This document shows, one piece after another, positions 1-8,999 of a DNA stretch of 64,000 bases (position 1 is its first letter; every line of letters starts with the position of its first letter). The notes below the pieces were generated by a model, which saw only the letters and a program-made list of their open reading frames with translations, searched no databases and was not told where the DNA came from. The stretch is from positions 124,001-188,000 of the forward strand of contig NZ_JASZYF010000008.1 of NCBI RefSeq assembly GCF_030317115.1, given 5' to 3'. Made by a program: the position numbers and the translations under genes. The DNA is from Variovorax gracilis. Lineage in GTDB: Bacteria; Pseudomonadota; Gammaproteobacteria; Burkholderiales; Burkholderiaceae_C.

Positions 1-486
1 TGCGTGACCAACGGCGTGATCCCGCTGGGCGGGGTGATCTGCCGCGACAAGCTCTACGACGAAATGATGAACACCTCGGCGCCGGAGCACGTCGTCGAGT
101 TCTTCCACGGCTACACCTATTCGGGCCATCCGGTGGCTTGCGCGGCCGCGATCGCGACGCTCGAGCTGTTCCAGAAGGAGCAGCTGTTCGCGCGCGCCGG
201 CGAGATGGGCAAGGTGCTGGGCGATGCGTTCCACAGCACTTTCAAGGGGCTGCCGAACGTCATCGGCATTCGCAGTCTCGGGCTGGCAGCGGCGGTCGAG
301 CTGGCGCCGATCGCGGGCTCACCGGGCAAACGGGCCTACGACGTCTTCCTGGACTGCTATCACAAGGGTGCGCTGGTGCGGCCGGCGGGTGATGTGCTGG
401 TCATCGCGCCGCCGTACATCGTCGAGAAGTCGCACATCGACACGCTGGTCAATACGCTGGCCGACGCCATCAGGAAGTCCGCCTGA
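1..486 (+). CDS. Omega-amino acid--pyruvate aminotransferase, C-terminal part
   Basis: This is the C-terminal 161 codons of a class III PLP-dependent aminotransferase; the gene runs off the left edge, so the PLP lysine and N-terminal domain are outside the window. The visible part starts just after the catalytic region, with NGVIPLGGV, FFHGYTYSGHPVACAAA and a C-terminal domain ending in a TGA at 484-486. The HGYTYSGHPVACAA stretch is typical of the beta-alanine/omega-amino acid:pyruvate transaminases. These enzymes move an amino group from an omega-amino acid to pyruvate in the cytoplasm. The exact substrate cannot be told from this fragment. Confidence 0.85.
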   Translation, partial: CVTNGVIPLGGVICRDKLYDEMMNTSAPEHVVEFFHGYTYSGHPVACAAAIATLELFQKEQLFARAGEMGKVLGDAFHSTFKGLPNVIGIRSLGLAAAVELAPIAGSPGKRAYDVFLDCYHKGALVRPAGDVLVIAPPYIVEKSHIDTLVNTLADAIRKSA

Positions 487-511
487 GAACTGAATTCCCC
501 AAGGGGCCGTG

Positions 512-1342
512 TCAGCCTTGGGGGCGGGCCGGCGCCTTGACGCCCGCGCAGTAGTCTTTCTCGGGCAGCGCCGGGGTCGCCCAGACGACGTCGAAGGCGC
601 CGTCGGTGGCATCCGCCGGCCCCGCCCGCATCCGCACCACCTTGACCGACACGTCGGTCGGCATGTGCTGCGGCACGCCCAGCCGCTTGTTGCTGTGACC
701 GGCGCCGCTCACCAGCAGCACTGTCTTGCCCGGCTGCTTCGCCTTGACGACGGCCTGGGCCATCGCGCGGTCGCGTGCGATCTGGATGCGGGTCATCGGG
801 ACGATCTGCGCTTCGGGCAGCAGGTTGCAATGGCCGCTGCGCACGGCCTCGCGCTGGGATGCGCGGGCGTCATCGTTCAATTGCGCGTCGAGCGAGACGT
901 CGGACATTGCATCCTTCATGTGGGCGCGCTGCAGGTTGGCACCGACCACGGGCACGCCCGCGCGCACCGCCGCCATCACCACCGGCCCGTAGGCGGCCCA
1001 GGGCCAGCCCTTGTCGTTCCAGCTCAACGCGGCCTGGACCTGCGCTTCGCTCGCATCGGTCGGCAGATGGGCGGTGCTGTTGCCTTCCTCGGCCATCTCG
1101 ATCGCAACCGCCGCCAGCCGGCCGCGCCCGGCCAGCGCCAGAACCGTTTCGCGCTCGATGACCTGGTGTTCGGACGCGTCGTGCTGTTCACCCAGCAGCA
1201 GGGCATCGGCGGGCAGCAGCGTCGCGACGCGGCGGTCGATCGGGGCATCGGCGGCGGGCGCGAAACCCGTGCAGCCGGAAAGCATCGCGGCACCGAGCAA
1301 CGGCGCCATGCAGGACAGTGCGAAAGAGCGTCGAAAAAACAT
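512..1342 (-). CDS. ChaN-family (haem-uptake/Tiki-like) lipoprotein
   Basis: A 276-residue protein with a lipoprotein signal: a hydrophobic N-terminus ending in the lipobox LSGC at about residues 21-24. The mature part has LLGEQHDASEHQ near residue 50 and GAGHSNKRLGVPQHMP near the C-terminus, the two conserved motifs of the ChaN/DUF399 fold (related to Tiki/TraB and EreA-like proteins). In Campylobacter ChaN binds haem and is linked to iron uptake; the role here is inferred only from the family. It is convergent with the aminotransferase and divergent from the AbrB-like gene, with a 62-base gap if that gene starts at 1405. Confidence 0.75.
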   Translation of the reverse strand: MFFRRSFALSCMAPLLGAAMLSGCTGFAPAADAPIDRRVATLLPADALLLGEQHDASEHQVIERETVLALAGRGRLAAVAIEMAEEGNSTAHLPTDASEAQVQAALSWNDKGWPWAAYGPVVMAAVRAGVPVVGANLQRAHMKDAMSDVSLDAQLNDDARASQREAVRSGHCNLLPEAQIVPMTRIQIARDRAMAQAVVKAKQPGKTVLLVSGAGHSNKRLGVPQHMPTDVSVKVVRMRAGPADATDGAFDVVWATPALPEKDYCAGVKAPARPQG

Positions 1343-1404
1343 GCAGCCATACTAATGCTCGGCCTGAGCGCTCAGCCGCCGTCCTATTTCGATTCTTCCT
1401 GTCC

Positions 1405-2481
1405 GTGTCCCTCCGCTTCCCGATCCGTGTTCTTGCCACGCTCCTGCTCGCATTGGTGGCGGCTGGCGCGTGCGTGGCGCTGCGTACGCCGCTGCCCTGG
1501 ATGATCGGCCCGCTGCTGGCGGTGTCCGTCGCCTCGATCGCCGGAGTGCCGACCGCGAGCCACACACCCTTGCGCAATGCGGGGCAGTGGGTCATCGGCG
1601 TCGCGCTGGGGCTTTATTTCACGCCGCAGGTGGTCTCCCTGGTTGCGAGCGTGTGGTGGGCGATTGCGCTCGCTATCGCCTGGGCGCTCGCGATGGGCTG
1701 GATCTTCGGGCTCTGGCTGCATCGCCTGCATGTGAAGCGCATGCCGCACATTCCGGTGCGCACGATGAGAGCCACGACTTACTTTTCGGGCGCGATCGGC
1801 GGCGCGTCGGAAATGACCTTGCTGGCCGAGCGCACTGGCGCCCGTACCGACCTGGTGGCCGCCGCGCACAGCCTGCGGGTAGTGCTGGTGACGATCCTGG
1901 TGCCGTTCGGGATGCAGTGGAGCGGCATGCACGGGCTGGAAATCAATGCGTCGAGCACCCGAGCGGTGCATGGCGGCGGCCTGGCCTTGCTTGCGATGGC
2001 GACCGGCATCGGCGGGCTCGCCATGCGCGCGACGGGCCGCACCAATCCGTGGTTCATGGGGCCCTTGCTGGTGGCGATGGGGCTCACCGTGGCCGGGCAG
2101 CAGTTGTCGGGCATACCCACGTGGCTCTCGAATGCCGCTCAGCTGGTGATCGCCGTGAGCCTCGGCGCCCGATTCAGCCGGGAATTCCTGCACACGGCGC
2201 CGCGCTGGCTGGCGACGGTGGCGGTCGGGACGCTGGGCTTGATCGCGCTGTGCGGCGCGTTCGCATGGGGCTTGTCGCGGATGACCGGGTTGCATCCCGC
2301 GACGATGATCCTGGGAACCTCCCCGGGCGGGATCGCCGAGATGTCGATCACCGCGAAGGTGCTTCAACTCGGCGTGCCGGTGGTCACGGCGTTCCAGGTC
2401 TGCCGGCTGGTGGCTGTGCTGCTGATCGTCGGCCCGATGTACGGGTGGGTGGAGCGCCGGGAGCGCCGCGGCGCTCAGTGA
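1405..2481 (+). CDS. AbrB-family (AmoA/PF05145) integral membrane protein
   Basis: A roughly 358-residue polytopic membrane protein built from two similar halves, as in the Gram-negative AbrB duplication family; each half has a glycine-rich GAIGGASEMTLLA or SPGGIAEMSITAK motif preceded by several hydrophobic helices. Despite the name it is a membrane protein, once mis-called ammonia monooxygenase, with unknown substrate. The frame stays open back to a GTG at 1318, but that would overlap the divergent ChaN gene; the GTG at 1405, directly before the first basic-hydrophobic stretch, is a better start. Its last 7 bases overlap the convergent DUF3567 gene. Confidence 0.75.
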   Translation: MSLRFPIRVLATLLLALVAAGACVALRTPLPWMIGPLLAVSVASIAGVPTASHTPLRNAGQWVIGVALGLYFTPQVVSLVASVWWAIALAIAWALAMGWIFGLWLHRLHVKRMPHIPVRTMRATTYFSGAIGGASEMTLLAERTGARTDLVAAAHSLRVVLVTILVPFGMQWSGMHGLEINASSTRAVHGGGLALLAMATGIGGLAMRATGRTNPWFMGPLLVAMGLTVAGQQLSGIPTWLSNAAQLVIAVSLGARFSREFLHTAPRWLATVAVGTLGLIALCGAFAWGLSRMTGLHPATMILGTSPGGIAEMSITAKVLQLGVPVVTAFQVCRLVAVLLIVGPMYGWVERRERRGAQ

Positions 2482-2786
2482 ACCAGAACGGGGGTGTGCG
2501 CCAGCTCGGCGTAGCCCTCGAGGGTGTCTTCCACTTCTTCCTGGGTCGGCGTGTTGAGCTGCCAGGCCGCAATCTGCTGCTGGAAAAGCTCGGCCCACGA
2601 GCCGTCGAGGTAAACCTCTTTGCCCGAGCGCTTGTCGACGATCTCGAAGCCGTGGCGCGCCAGCACCGGCAGGTGGGGCGCCACGGGCGCTTCGCCTTCC
2701 GTCGGCTGCACGTGCACGACGACGAACGAGTCGGAGTCGTAAAGCATTTGCATTTCGGGTCCTGTGAGGATGTCGATGGCGTTCAT
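2475..2786 (-). CDS. DUF3567 family protein
   Basis: A small, acidic, 103-residue cytoplasmic protein. The N-terminus MNAIDILTGPEMQMLYDSDSF and the middle GFEIVDKRSGKEVYLDG match the DUF3567 family, which is almost confined to Burkholderiales and has no known function. There is no signal peptide or membrane segment. The stop overlaps the end of the convergent AbrB-like gene by 7 bases. The 93 bases upstream (2787-2879) are AT-richer than the surroundings and probably hold its promoter. Confidence 0.8.
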   Translation of the reverse strand: MNAIDILTGPEMQMLYDSDSFVVVHVQPTEGEAPVAPHLPVLARHGFEIVDKRSGKEVYLDGSWAELFQQQIAAWQLNTPTQEEVEDTLEGYAELAHTPVLVH

Positions 2787-2879
2787 GGTGGTTAGATAGC
2801 AATCAACGCGCCAGTTTCAATATCGATCGTTGCGTTGTAGGCACTTGGCTGTATCTTTTTGTTTCTCCGATGCTAATGG

Positions 2880-4022
2880 CTAGTTCGAAGGCCGCAACGG
2901 TACTTGTTCACGCAGTTGCATGTCGGCGAAGTCGCCGCCGGCCTGGGTGAGCCTGAGGCGCACGGGGAGATAGCCCAGCTCGGGCGCCAGCCACACCTCG
3001 ACCTTGTCGTCGAAGGGCAGGCGCGGGTTGCGGGTCAGTTTTCGCACCGTGAAATTGCCGGCGGGCACGCTCAGCTGTTCCTCTTCGCCGACGTTGAAGG
3101 TCCAGATCTCGGCATCGCGCGGACCGACCGTCTGGACGGCGATCACCGACCCCGGCGGGTAGCGCGGTGGGTCTCCGGCCAGCAGGGCGCCCAGTTGCAT
3201 CAATACGCTCAATCGGTCCTGCGCGCCCGCCAGGAGCATCACGCTGGGCGTGTTGTTGCTGAACACGACCAGGCCCTGGTCCCTCGCGAAGTGCGAGGCG
3301 ACTTCGGTCTTGCGCTTGTCCGAAAAGCGCAGCGGCTCGATGCCCGTCTTGCCGATCGCGCCGGTGCTCGTCCAGCGGCGCAGCGTCTTGAACAGGAAAG
3401 TGAGCGAGAGATGGGCGTCGTAGCGCTCTCCGTCCTGCAGCCAGGCCAGTTCGCCGAAGACGCCTGACATCGGTGTCGTGCCCACCTGGGCGGTCGCCGC
3501 GAAAGCCAGCCGCACGGAACCCGGAATGTGCAGGGGCACGGCGCCCGGCATGTTGGCCGCGGAGGCTTCGTTGGCTGCGGCGGCTTCGGCTGTGCCAACG
3601 TCGCCCGCACCCGCGGTGGATGCACCAGGGTCGGTAGCGCCCGGCGACACCGGCCCTTCGGCGCCCCCTGTATCGATGGCGTTCTGCGCCAGCAGGTCCT
3701 GCGGCGTGTGTTCATGCGTGGGCTTCGGCGCAGACGCCGCGGGACGGGGAGGGCGGGCGGCCGCCGTCCTCGGAGGCGCCGGCCGGGGCGGCGGCTTGGC
3801 CTCCGCCTCCGGTATCGCAGGCGCGGCCGCGGGCGGCGGCGCGATGACGATGGTCCGCGTGGTGAACGTGTTGTCCAGCGGCGCCTGCCGGGTGCCCACG
3901 GTGACCGGCGTGACACCCAGCAAGGCCAGGTGCGCGGCGACCACGGCCAAGGTCAGCAACGCCAGTGCGCGCCAGGGCAGGCGCGCATCGTCGGGTCCGG
4001 CAGGGGAGGCGAGCGAGGGCAT
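2880..4022 (-). CDS. DUF3108 domain protein, membrane anchored
   Basis: A 380-residue protein with one N-terminal membrane segment (about residues 17-35), then a long Pro/Ala/Glu-rich linker (about 60-165) like those in TonB-type envelope proteins, and a globular C-terminal domain from about residue 170 to the end. The C-terminal part matches DUF3108, with SVRLAFAATAQ, LRFSDKRKTEVASHF and a late AELGYLPVRLRLTQ segment. The domain is predicted to sit in the periplasm; its function is unknown. It is transcribed divergently from the FAA hydrolase gene across 100 bases. Confidence 0.7.
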   Translation of the reverse strand: MPSLASPAGPDDARLPWRALALLTLAVVAAHLALLGVTPVTVGTRQAPLDNTFTTRTIVIAPPPAAAPAIPEAEAKPPPRPAPPRTAAARPPRPAASAPKPTHEHTPQDLLAQNAIDTGGAEGPVSPGATDPGASTAGAGDVGTAEAAAANEASAANMPGAVPLHIPGSVRLAFAATAQVGTTPMSGVFGELAWLQDGERYDAHLSLTFLFKTLRRWTSTGAIGKTGIEPLRFSDKRKTEVASHFARDQGLVVFSNNTPSVMLLAGAQDRLSVLMQLGALLAGDPPRYPPGSVIAVQTVGPRDAEIWTFNVGEEEQLSVPAGNFTVRKLTRNPRLPFDDKVEVWLAPELGYLPVRLRLTQAGGDFADMQLREQVPLRPSN

Positions 4023-4122
4023 CAGAGGTGTGGATCAGGCGCCGCCCGCGAGGTTCACCTCGGTACACTGCCGCCCGTCCAACCAGTTTAGTAGCGATGC
4101 CGCGCCGGCATCCGCCGCCACC

Positions 4123-5142
4123 ATGAAACTCGCCACCCTCAAAGACGGTTCGCGCGACGGCCAGCTCGTCGTCGTCTCGCGCGATCTCGCCAGCGCCCAC
4201 TACGCCACCGGCATCGCCAGCCGAATGCAGCAGGTGCTCGACGACTGGGGCTTCATGAGCCCGCAACTGCAGGATCTGTACGATGGGCTCAACGCGGGAC
4301 GCGCGCGGCACGCCTTTCCTTTCGACCCCGTCCAATGCATGGCGCCGCTGCCGCGCGCCTACCAGTGGGCCGACGGCTCGGCCTACATCAACCACGTGGA
4401 ACTGGTGCGCAAGGCGCGCAACGCTGAAGTGCCCGACAGCTTCTATATCGATCCGCTGATGTACCAGGGCGGCAGCGACGACTTCATCGGCCCCTGCGAT
4501 CCGGTCGTGGTCGCCAGCGAAGCCTTCGGCATCGACTTCGAGGCCGAGATCGCCGTCATCACCGGCGACGTGAGAATGGGCGCCACGCCCGCGCAGGCGT
4601 TGGACGGCATCCGCCTCGTGATGCTTGCCAACGACGTGAGCCTGCGCAACCTGATCCCCGCCGAGTTGGCCAAGGGCTTCGGCTTTTTCCAGAGCAAGCC
4701 TGCCACGGCGTTCAGCCCCGTGGCCGTCACGCTCGACGAGTTGGGCGATGCCTGGCAGGGCGGCCGCGTGCACCTCACGCTGCAAAGCACGTGGAACGGC
4801 CGCAAGGTCGGCATGTGCGACGCGGGCGACGAAATGACCTTCCACTTCGGCCAACTCGTCGCGCACATCGCCAAGACGCGCAACGTGCGCGCCGGCAGCA
4901 TCGTCGGCAGCGGCACGGTGAGCAACAAGGGTTTCGAGCCGAAGGGCGGACGCATGGAATGGCCCAAGGGCTACAGCTGTATCGCCGAGAAGCGGTGCAT
5001 CGAGACCATCCAGGACGGCCAGCCCAGCACCGAGTTCATGAAGTACGGCGACACCATCCGGATCGAGATGAAGGGGAAGGATGGACAGACGATCTTCGGG
5101 GCGATCGATCAGGAAGTGGTGGCACCTGGGACGGGCAAGTAG
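4123..5142 (+). CDS. Fumarylacetoacetate hydrolase family protein
   Basis: A 339-residue member of the FAH family, whose enzymes hydrolyse C-C bonds in acylpyruvate-type products of aromatic ring cleavage using a divalent metal. The metal-binding acidic residues are visible in DFEAEIAVI (about residue 140) and ANDVSLRN (about 170), with GSGTVSN and ETIQDGQPSTEFMKYGD towards the C-terminus, as in bacterial fumarylacetoacetases. The ATG at 4123 is the start: the frame continues upstream only as antisense of the DUF3108 gene. A convergent LuxR gene begins 4 bases after the stop. Together with the FAD monooxygenase it suggests a role in degrading a hydroxylated aromatic, but no ring-cleavage dioxygenase is present. 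Confidence 0.8.
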   Translation: MKLATLKDGSRDGQLVVVSRDLASAHYATGIASRMQQVLDDWGFMSPQLQDLYDGLNAGRARHAFPFDPVQCMAPLPRAYQWADGSAYINHVELVRKARNAEVPDSFYIDPLMYQGGSDDFIGPCDPVVVASEAFGIDFEAEIAVITGDVRMGATPAQALDGIRLVMLANDVSLRNLIPAELAKGFGFFQSKPATAFSPVAVTLDELGDAWQGGRVHLTLQSTWNGRKVGMCDAGDEMTFHFGQLVAHIAKTRNVRAGSIVGSGTVSNKGFEPKGGRMEWPKGYSCIAEKRCIETIQDGQPSTEFMKYGDTIRIEMKGKDGQTIFGAIDQEVVAPGTGK

Positions 5143-5146
5143 CGCC

Positions 5147-5923
5147 CTACACACTTGCGCCGCGCAGCAGGTCTTTCAGGCTGCCGATCCCCAGCCTCCG
5201 GAACGCGCGGTACTGATGCGTCCGCACCGTGGTGAGTTCGATGCCGATCTCGCGCGCCGCTTCCTTGCCCGTCTTGCCGGCCAGCAGATGGCCGATCACC
5301 TCGCGTTCGCGCAGGCTCAGGACCAGCAGGCGCGAAGCCAGGGACGGCTCCACCGCCTCGCGCGCCGCCACGGCGATGCGGCCGTGCGCGGCGGTGGCGT
5401 CCGCCAGCAGTGCGGCGTGCGTTTCAAGCAAGCTGAAATCCGTCGGGCCGAAGTCGGGCTGCGCGAGGCTGCGATAGAAGCTCACCGCGGCGCGCTGGCC
5501 GGTCGGCAACAGGAGCAGCACCGAAGCGCGCTCGCGGATGCCGACGTCGCCGTAGCAGGCCGCGCGGTAGGCGGGGTCGGCCACCTCCTCGGCGTGCTGG
5601 TGGCCCAGCCACAGTTGCGGGCGCTTCGGCAGCTTGCGCGCGGCGAGCCAGGCCATGTTGGGGTCGAGCAGGTCGAAACGCTGGGCTACGTAGCGCTCGG
5701 CCGTGCGCTCCGCAGTGTTGCCGTAGGAACTGGCGGCTGAGACGGTTTCGATGCGGCCCGTCGCACTCACCGCGAACACGGTGCAGAAAGTCACCGGCAG
5801 CACGCGATGCATGGCGACGAGATAGCTGGCGGCGAGGTGCGATGTGCCGATGCCCGCAAGCACGCCGCTGACGACGGGCGTTGACACGGCATGTTCGGCG
5901 CCATGGATGGGCCAGCGCTTCAT
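5147..5923 (-). CDS. LuxR-family transcriptional regulator
   Basis: A 258-residue regulator. The C-terminal LuxR/GerE helix-turn-helix is clear: LSLREREVIGHLLAGKTGKEAAREIG followed by TVRTHQYRAFRRLGI. The N-terminal 190 residues look like a GAF-like sensory domain without the phosphoacceptor pattern of a response regulator. The ATG at 5923 (MKRWPIHG) is preferred over further upstream starts, which would invade the divergent monooxygenase leader. It faces the FAD monooxygenase gene across 73 bases that contain a 14-base palindrome, so it may control that operon and itself. The inducer is unknown. Confidence 0.75.
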   Translation of the reverse strand: MKRWPIHGAEHAVSTPVVSGVLAGIGTSHLAASYLVAMHRVLPVTFCTVFAVSATGRIETVSAASSYGNTAERTAERYVAQRFDLLDPNMAWLAARKLPKRPQLWLGHQHAEEVADPAYRAACYGDVGIRERASVLLLLPTGQRAAVSFYRSLAQPDFGPTDFSLLETHAALLADATAAHGRIAVAAREAVEPSLASRLLVLSLREREVIGHLLAGKTGKEAAREIGIELTTVRTHQYRAFRRLGIGSLKDLLRGASV

Positions 5924-5941
5924 CAGGTTCCCAGGGTTAAC

Positions 5942-5955
5942 ACTTCGTATGAAGT
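5942..5955. promoter_or_regulatory. Perfect 14-base palindrome, candidate operator
   Basis: ACTTCGTATGAAGT is a perfect inverted repeat located in the 73-base gap between the divergent LuxR and FAD monooxygenase genes, 19 bases from the LuxR start codon and 41 from the monooxygenase start. Position and symmetry fit a binding site for the adjacent regulator. No strong -35/-10 pair could be assigned. Confidence 0.45.
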
Positions 5956-5996
5956 TACGACATCGGCTGCAAGGCCGCATCAGGACAATCCTGCAC

Positions 5997-7739
5997 ATGA
6001 CTACCGCTGTGACCCCACCCACCGCACGCGCAGGCGACGCCGCCACGGGCCCGTTGCCGCCGGTCGCCGGCGAGCTGCCGCCGTCGGTCGGCGAATTCCA
6101 CTACACCCAGTTCAAGCCCTGGCTACCTCCGCTGGAAGAGGGCGTCGAGCCCGGACGCCATCCGGTCGTGATCGCGGGCGGCGGCCCCGTCGGCATGTCG
6201 CTTGCGCTCGGGCTGGCGAACCACGGCGTACGCTGCGTGATCCTCGAAGCCGACGACACGGTCTGCGTCGGCAGCCGCGCGGCCTGCATTTCGCGCCGGA
6301 GCCTGGAGATCGTCGAGCGTCTCGGCGCGCTGCCGGCCTTCCTGGCGAAGGGCCTGCCCTGGACGGGCGGGCGCAGCTTCTACAAGACCGACGAAGTGTT
6401 CCGCTTCGAGATGCCGCACGCCGCGCAGCAGAAGTTGCCGCCGATGATCAACCTCGAGCAGTACTACATCGAGCAGTACCTGCTGGACGAGATCTTCCGC
6501 CGCAACGAGGCGACGCCGGGCCTGATCGACATCCGCTGGGGCACCGAACTTACCGGCTTCACCGAAGACGCCGACGGACTCACGCTGGAGGCGCGCAATC
6601 CGCTGGCCGCCTACGCGCTGCGCGCGCAATGGCTGGTCGGCTGCGATGGCGGACAGAGCTTCGTGCGCAAGACGCTCGGCCTCAATCTCGAAGGCACGGG
6701 CTACGAAGGCCGCTACGTGATCATCGACATCGAACTGCACAGCAAGCACCCGACCGAGCGGCGCGCCTGGTTCGATCCGCCGTGGAACCCCGGCTCGACC
6801 GTGCTGATGCACCGCCAGCCCGACGACATCTGGCGCATCGACTACCAGTTGCGTGCAGGGCAGAGCACCGAAGAAGCGCTCCAGCCCGCCGCGGTGCAGG
6901 AATTCGTCCAGCGGCATCTGGAGGCGATCGGCGAAGGGCGCCTGCCGTGGAAGACGGTGTGGACCTCGGTCTACCGCGCCGGCGCGATGACGCTGGAGAG
7001 CTACCGCCACGGCCGCGTGCTGTTCGCCGGCAATGCGGCGCACGCGATGCCGATCTTCGGGGTGCGCGGGCTGAATTCGGGCTTCGACGATGCCGACAAC
7101 CTGGCGTGGAAGCTGGCGCTGGTGGTGAAGGGCGTGTCCGCCGCTTCGCTGCTCGACAGCTATTCCCAGGAGCGCATCGCGGCCTTCCACATCAATGCCG
7201 AGAGCGCAATGCGCAGCACCGAATTCATGTCGCCGCCCTCGCGGGGCTTCGACCTGCTGCGCGAGGCGGCGCTTTCGCTGTCCGGCGCGCACCGCGAGAT
7301 CGCGAACCTGATCAATCCGCGCCAGACGCAAGCCGTTTGCTACGACGCCTCGGCGCTGTCCAGCGACAGCGATGAACTTGCGTCCGGACCCCACCCCGGC
7401 GAGGTGATGCCCGACCAGCCCCTGGCCCGCGGCCTGCATCTCACCGACCGGCTGCGGCCAAACTTCACCGTGCTCGTGCTGAACATGCGTGGCACGGACG
7501 CCGCGCTCGCCGCCGACATCGCCACGGCACAGGCCGGGCCGGTGCCCGTCGTGATGCACGAGCTTCCGCCCGGCAGCGCCGAAGAGTCCGTCTTCCAGGC
7601 CCTCGGGGCCGAGCAGGGCGCCATCTATTTGTTGCGTCCCGACGGCCACGTGGCCGCGCGGTGGCGCCGCGTGCCGCAGGGTGCGCTGTTGCGGGCGCTG
7701 GCACGTGCCGCCGCGCTCGCCGGAAAGGAGTTGGCATGA
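5997..7739 (+). CDS. FAD-dependent aromatic monooxygenase (MhpA/PheA-like)
   Basis: A 580-residue class A flavoprotein hydroxylase. It has the Rossmann motif GGGPVGMSLALGLA at about residue 60, a central DG region (WLVGCDGGQSFVRK) and the FAD ribityl-binding GNAAHAMPIFGVRGLNSGFDDADNLAWKL near residue 345, then a thioredoxin-like C-terminal domain as in 3-(3-hydroxyphenyl)propionate and phenol hydroxylases. Such enzymes insert one oxygen atom into an aromatic ring using NAD(P)H. An ATG at 5997 follows the intergenic palindrome. Its TGA is interlocked (ATGA) with the DUF2783 gene, so the two are translationally coupled. The substrate is not evident. Confidence 0.8.
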   Translation: MTTAVTPPTARAGDAATGPLPPVAGELPPSVGEFHYTQFKPWLPPLEEGVEPGRHPVVIAGGGPVGMSLALGLANHGVRCVILEADDTVCVGSRAACISRRSLEIVERLGALPAFLAKGLPWTGGRSFYKTDEVFRFEMPHAAQQKLPPMINLEQYYIEQYLLDEIFRRNEATPGLIDIRWGTELTGFTEDADGLTLEARNPLAAYALRAQWLVGCDGGQSFVRKTLGLNLEGTGYEGRYVIIDIELHSKHPTERRAWFDPPWNPGSTVLMHRQPDDIWRIDYQLRAGQSTEEALQPAAVQEFVQRHLEAIGEGRLPWKTVWTSVYRAGAMTLESYRHGRVLFAGNAAHAMPIFGVRGLNSGFDDADNLAWKLALVVKGVSAASLLDSYSQERIAAFHINAESAMRSTEFMSPPSRGFDLLREAALSLSGAHREIANLINPRQTQAVCYDASALSSDSDELASGPHPGEVMPDQPLARGLHLTDRLRPNFTVLVLNMRGTDAALAADIATAQAGPVPVVMHELPPGSAEESVFQALGAEQGAIYLLRPDGHVAARWRRVPQGALLRALARAAALAGKELA

Positions 7740-7963
7740 CCGCCTTGACCCACGACGCGCGCGACCGCGTCTATGCCGAATGCGCCCGCGCCATCAGCGA
7801 GGCCGGCGCCGAGCGAGAATCGCTCTTCCTCGCGCGGCTTGCCCTGCTGCTGTTCGAGCAGGTCGGCGACGAGACCCGATGCCGCGCCGCGCTGGCGCAT
7901 GCGCTGGATGGCTTGCCCATGCCGTCCCTGTCCGCGGCGCCGGCCGATGCATCGCCGGCCTGA
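7736..7963 (+). CDS. DUF2783 family small protein
   Basis: A 75-residue, mostly helical, soluble protein with the pattern DRVYAECARAISEAGAERES then LFLARLALLLFEQVGD and a second LAHALDGL. This matches DUF2783, a family usually coded directly behind FAD-dependent oxidoreductases. The ATG overlaps the monooxygenase stop as ATGA, so the two proteins are made in step; a small partner subunit or stabiliser of the monooxygenase is a fair guess but not shown. It is followed by a Bug receptor gene 39 bases on. Confidence 0.7.
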   Translation: MTALTHDARDRVYAECARAISEAGAERESLFLARLALLLFEQVGDETRCRAALAHALDGLPMPSLSAAPADASPA

Positions 7964-8002
7964 ACTTTCATGACGACCCGCAAAAAACCAGGAGACTTTC
8001 AG

Positions 8003-8977
8003 ATGGATCGCAGAACCCTGCTCACCACCCTCGCTGCCACCGTGGCCGCCAGTGCAGCGCCGTGGGCGCGCGCCCAGGGATTCCCCGAGCAGCTCATCAA
8101 GTGGGTGGTGCCGTACCCGGCAGGGGGCGGCACGGACGTGATCGCCCGCACGCTGGCCGAGGCGATGCGCCAGCCGCTGGGCCAGCAGATCATCGTCGAC
8201 AACCGGCCCGGCGCGTCGACCAACATCGGCGCCGAGCTGGTCGCCAAGGCGAAGCCGGACGGCTACACCATCCTGTCCGCCGACAACGCGGTGCTGGCCT
8301 TCAACGAGCATCTGTTCAGCAAGCTCCCTTTCAATCCCGAAAAGGACTTCACCTACATCGGCGCCATCGGCAAGTTCCCGCTCGCGCTGGTGGTGCATCC
8401 GGACTTTCCGGCGCAGGACTTCAAGGCCTTCCTTGCCTACGTGAAGGCCAATCCCGGCAAGGTCAACTACGCATCGCCCGGCAACGGTTCGCCGCACCAC
8501 CTGGCGATGGAGATGTTCAAGAACCGCACAGGTACCTTCATCACGCACATCCCCTACCGCGGCGCCGCGCCGGCGATGGCCGACGTGATGGGCGGTCAGG
8601 TGCCTTGCATGTTCCTCGACCTGGCCTCGGGCCTGTCGATCATCCAGGGCAAGAAGGTGCGCGTGCTCGCCATCGGGACCGGCGCCCGTTCGAAGCTGCT
8701 GCCCGACGTGCCGACGCTGGCCGAAGTGGGAGTGCCCAACTCCGAGGTGTTCGCGTTCCAGGGCATCCTCGGACCGGCCGGCATGCCGCCCGCCGTCGTT
8801 ACCCGGCTCAACACCGAGCTCAACCGCTCGTTCAGCACGCCCGCTGTGATGAAGCGCTTCAGCGACTTCGGCATGGAGGCGATGCCCGGCACGCCGCAGC
8901 AGTTCGCCGAGCTGTCCCGTGCGGAATCCAAGCGCTGGGGCCCCATCATCAAGGCCGCCGGCATCAAGCTCGACTGA
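8003..8977 (+). CDS. Bug-family TTT periplasmic solute receptor
   Basis: A 324-residue exported substrate-binding protein of the tripartite tricarboxylate transporter (Bug) family. It begins with MDRRTLLTTLAATVAAS, a twin-arginine-like signal ending near WARAQG, then the hallmark WVVPYPAGGGTDVIARTLAE, DNRPGASTNIGAELVAKAKPDGYT and the HIPYRGAAPAMADVMGGQV ligand-binding segment. ATG 8003 is preceded by AGGAGA. These receptors bind carboxylates in the periplasm. No TctA/TctB membrane subunits are nearby, which is common for the many Bug paralogues of Burkholderiales. It probably belongs to the operon of the upstream monooxygenase and may bind its aromatic acid substrate. Confidence 0.85.
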   Translation: MDRRTLLTTLAATVAASAAPWARAQGFPEQLIKWVVPYPAGGGTDVIARTLAEAMRQPLGQQIIVDNRPGASTNIGAELVAKAKPDGYTILSADNAVLAFNEHLFSKLPFNPEKDFTYIGAIGKFPLALVVHPDFPAQDFKAFLAYVKANPGKVNYASPGNGSPHHLAMEMFKNRTGTFITHIPYRGAAPAMADVMGGQVPCMFLDLASGLSIIQGKKVRVLAIGTGARSKLLPDVPTLAEVGVPNSEVFAFQGILGPAGMPPAVVTRLNTELNRSFSTPAVMKRFSDFGMEAMPGTPQQFAELSRAESKRWGPIIKAAGIKLD

Positions 8978-8999
8978 TGGCCAGCCGGTTCGCCCTGAC

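Noticed and set aside
5938..5958. Resemblance of the LuxR-monooxygenase palindrome to a loxP arm (ACTTCGTAT...)
   Set aside because: Only a short arm fits, the spacer is wrong and there is no recombinase or element boundary; an operator is the simpler reading.
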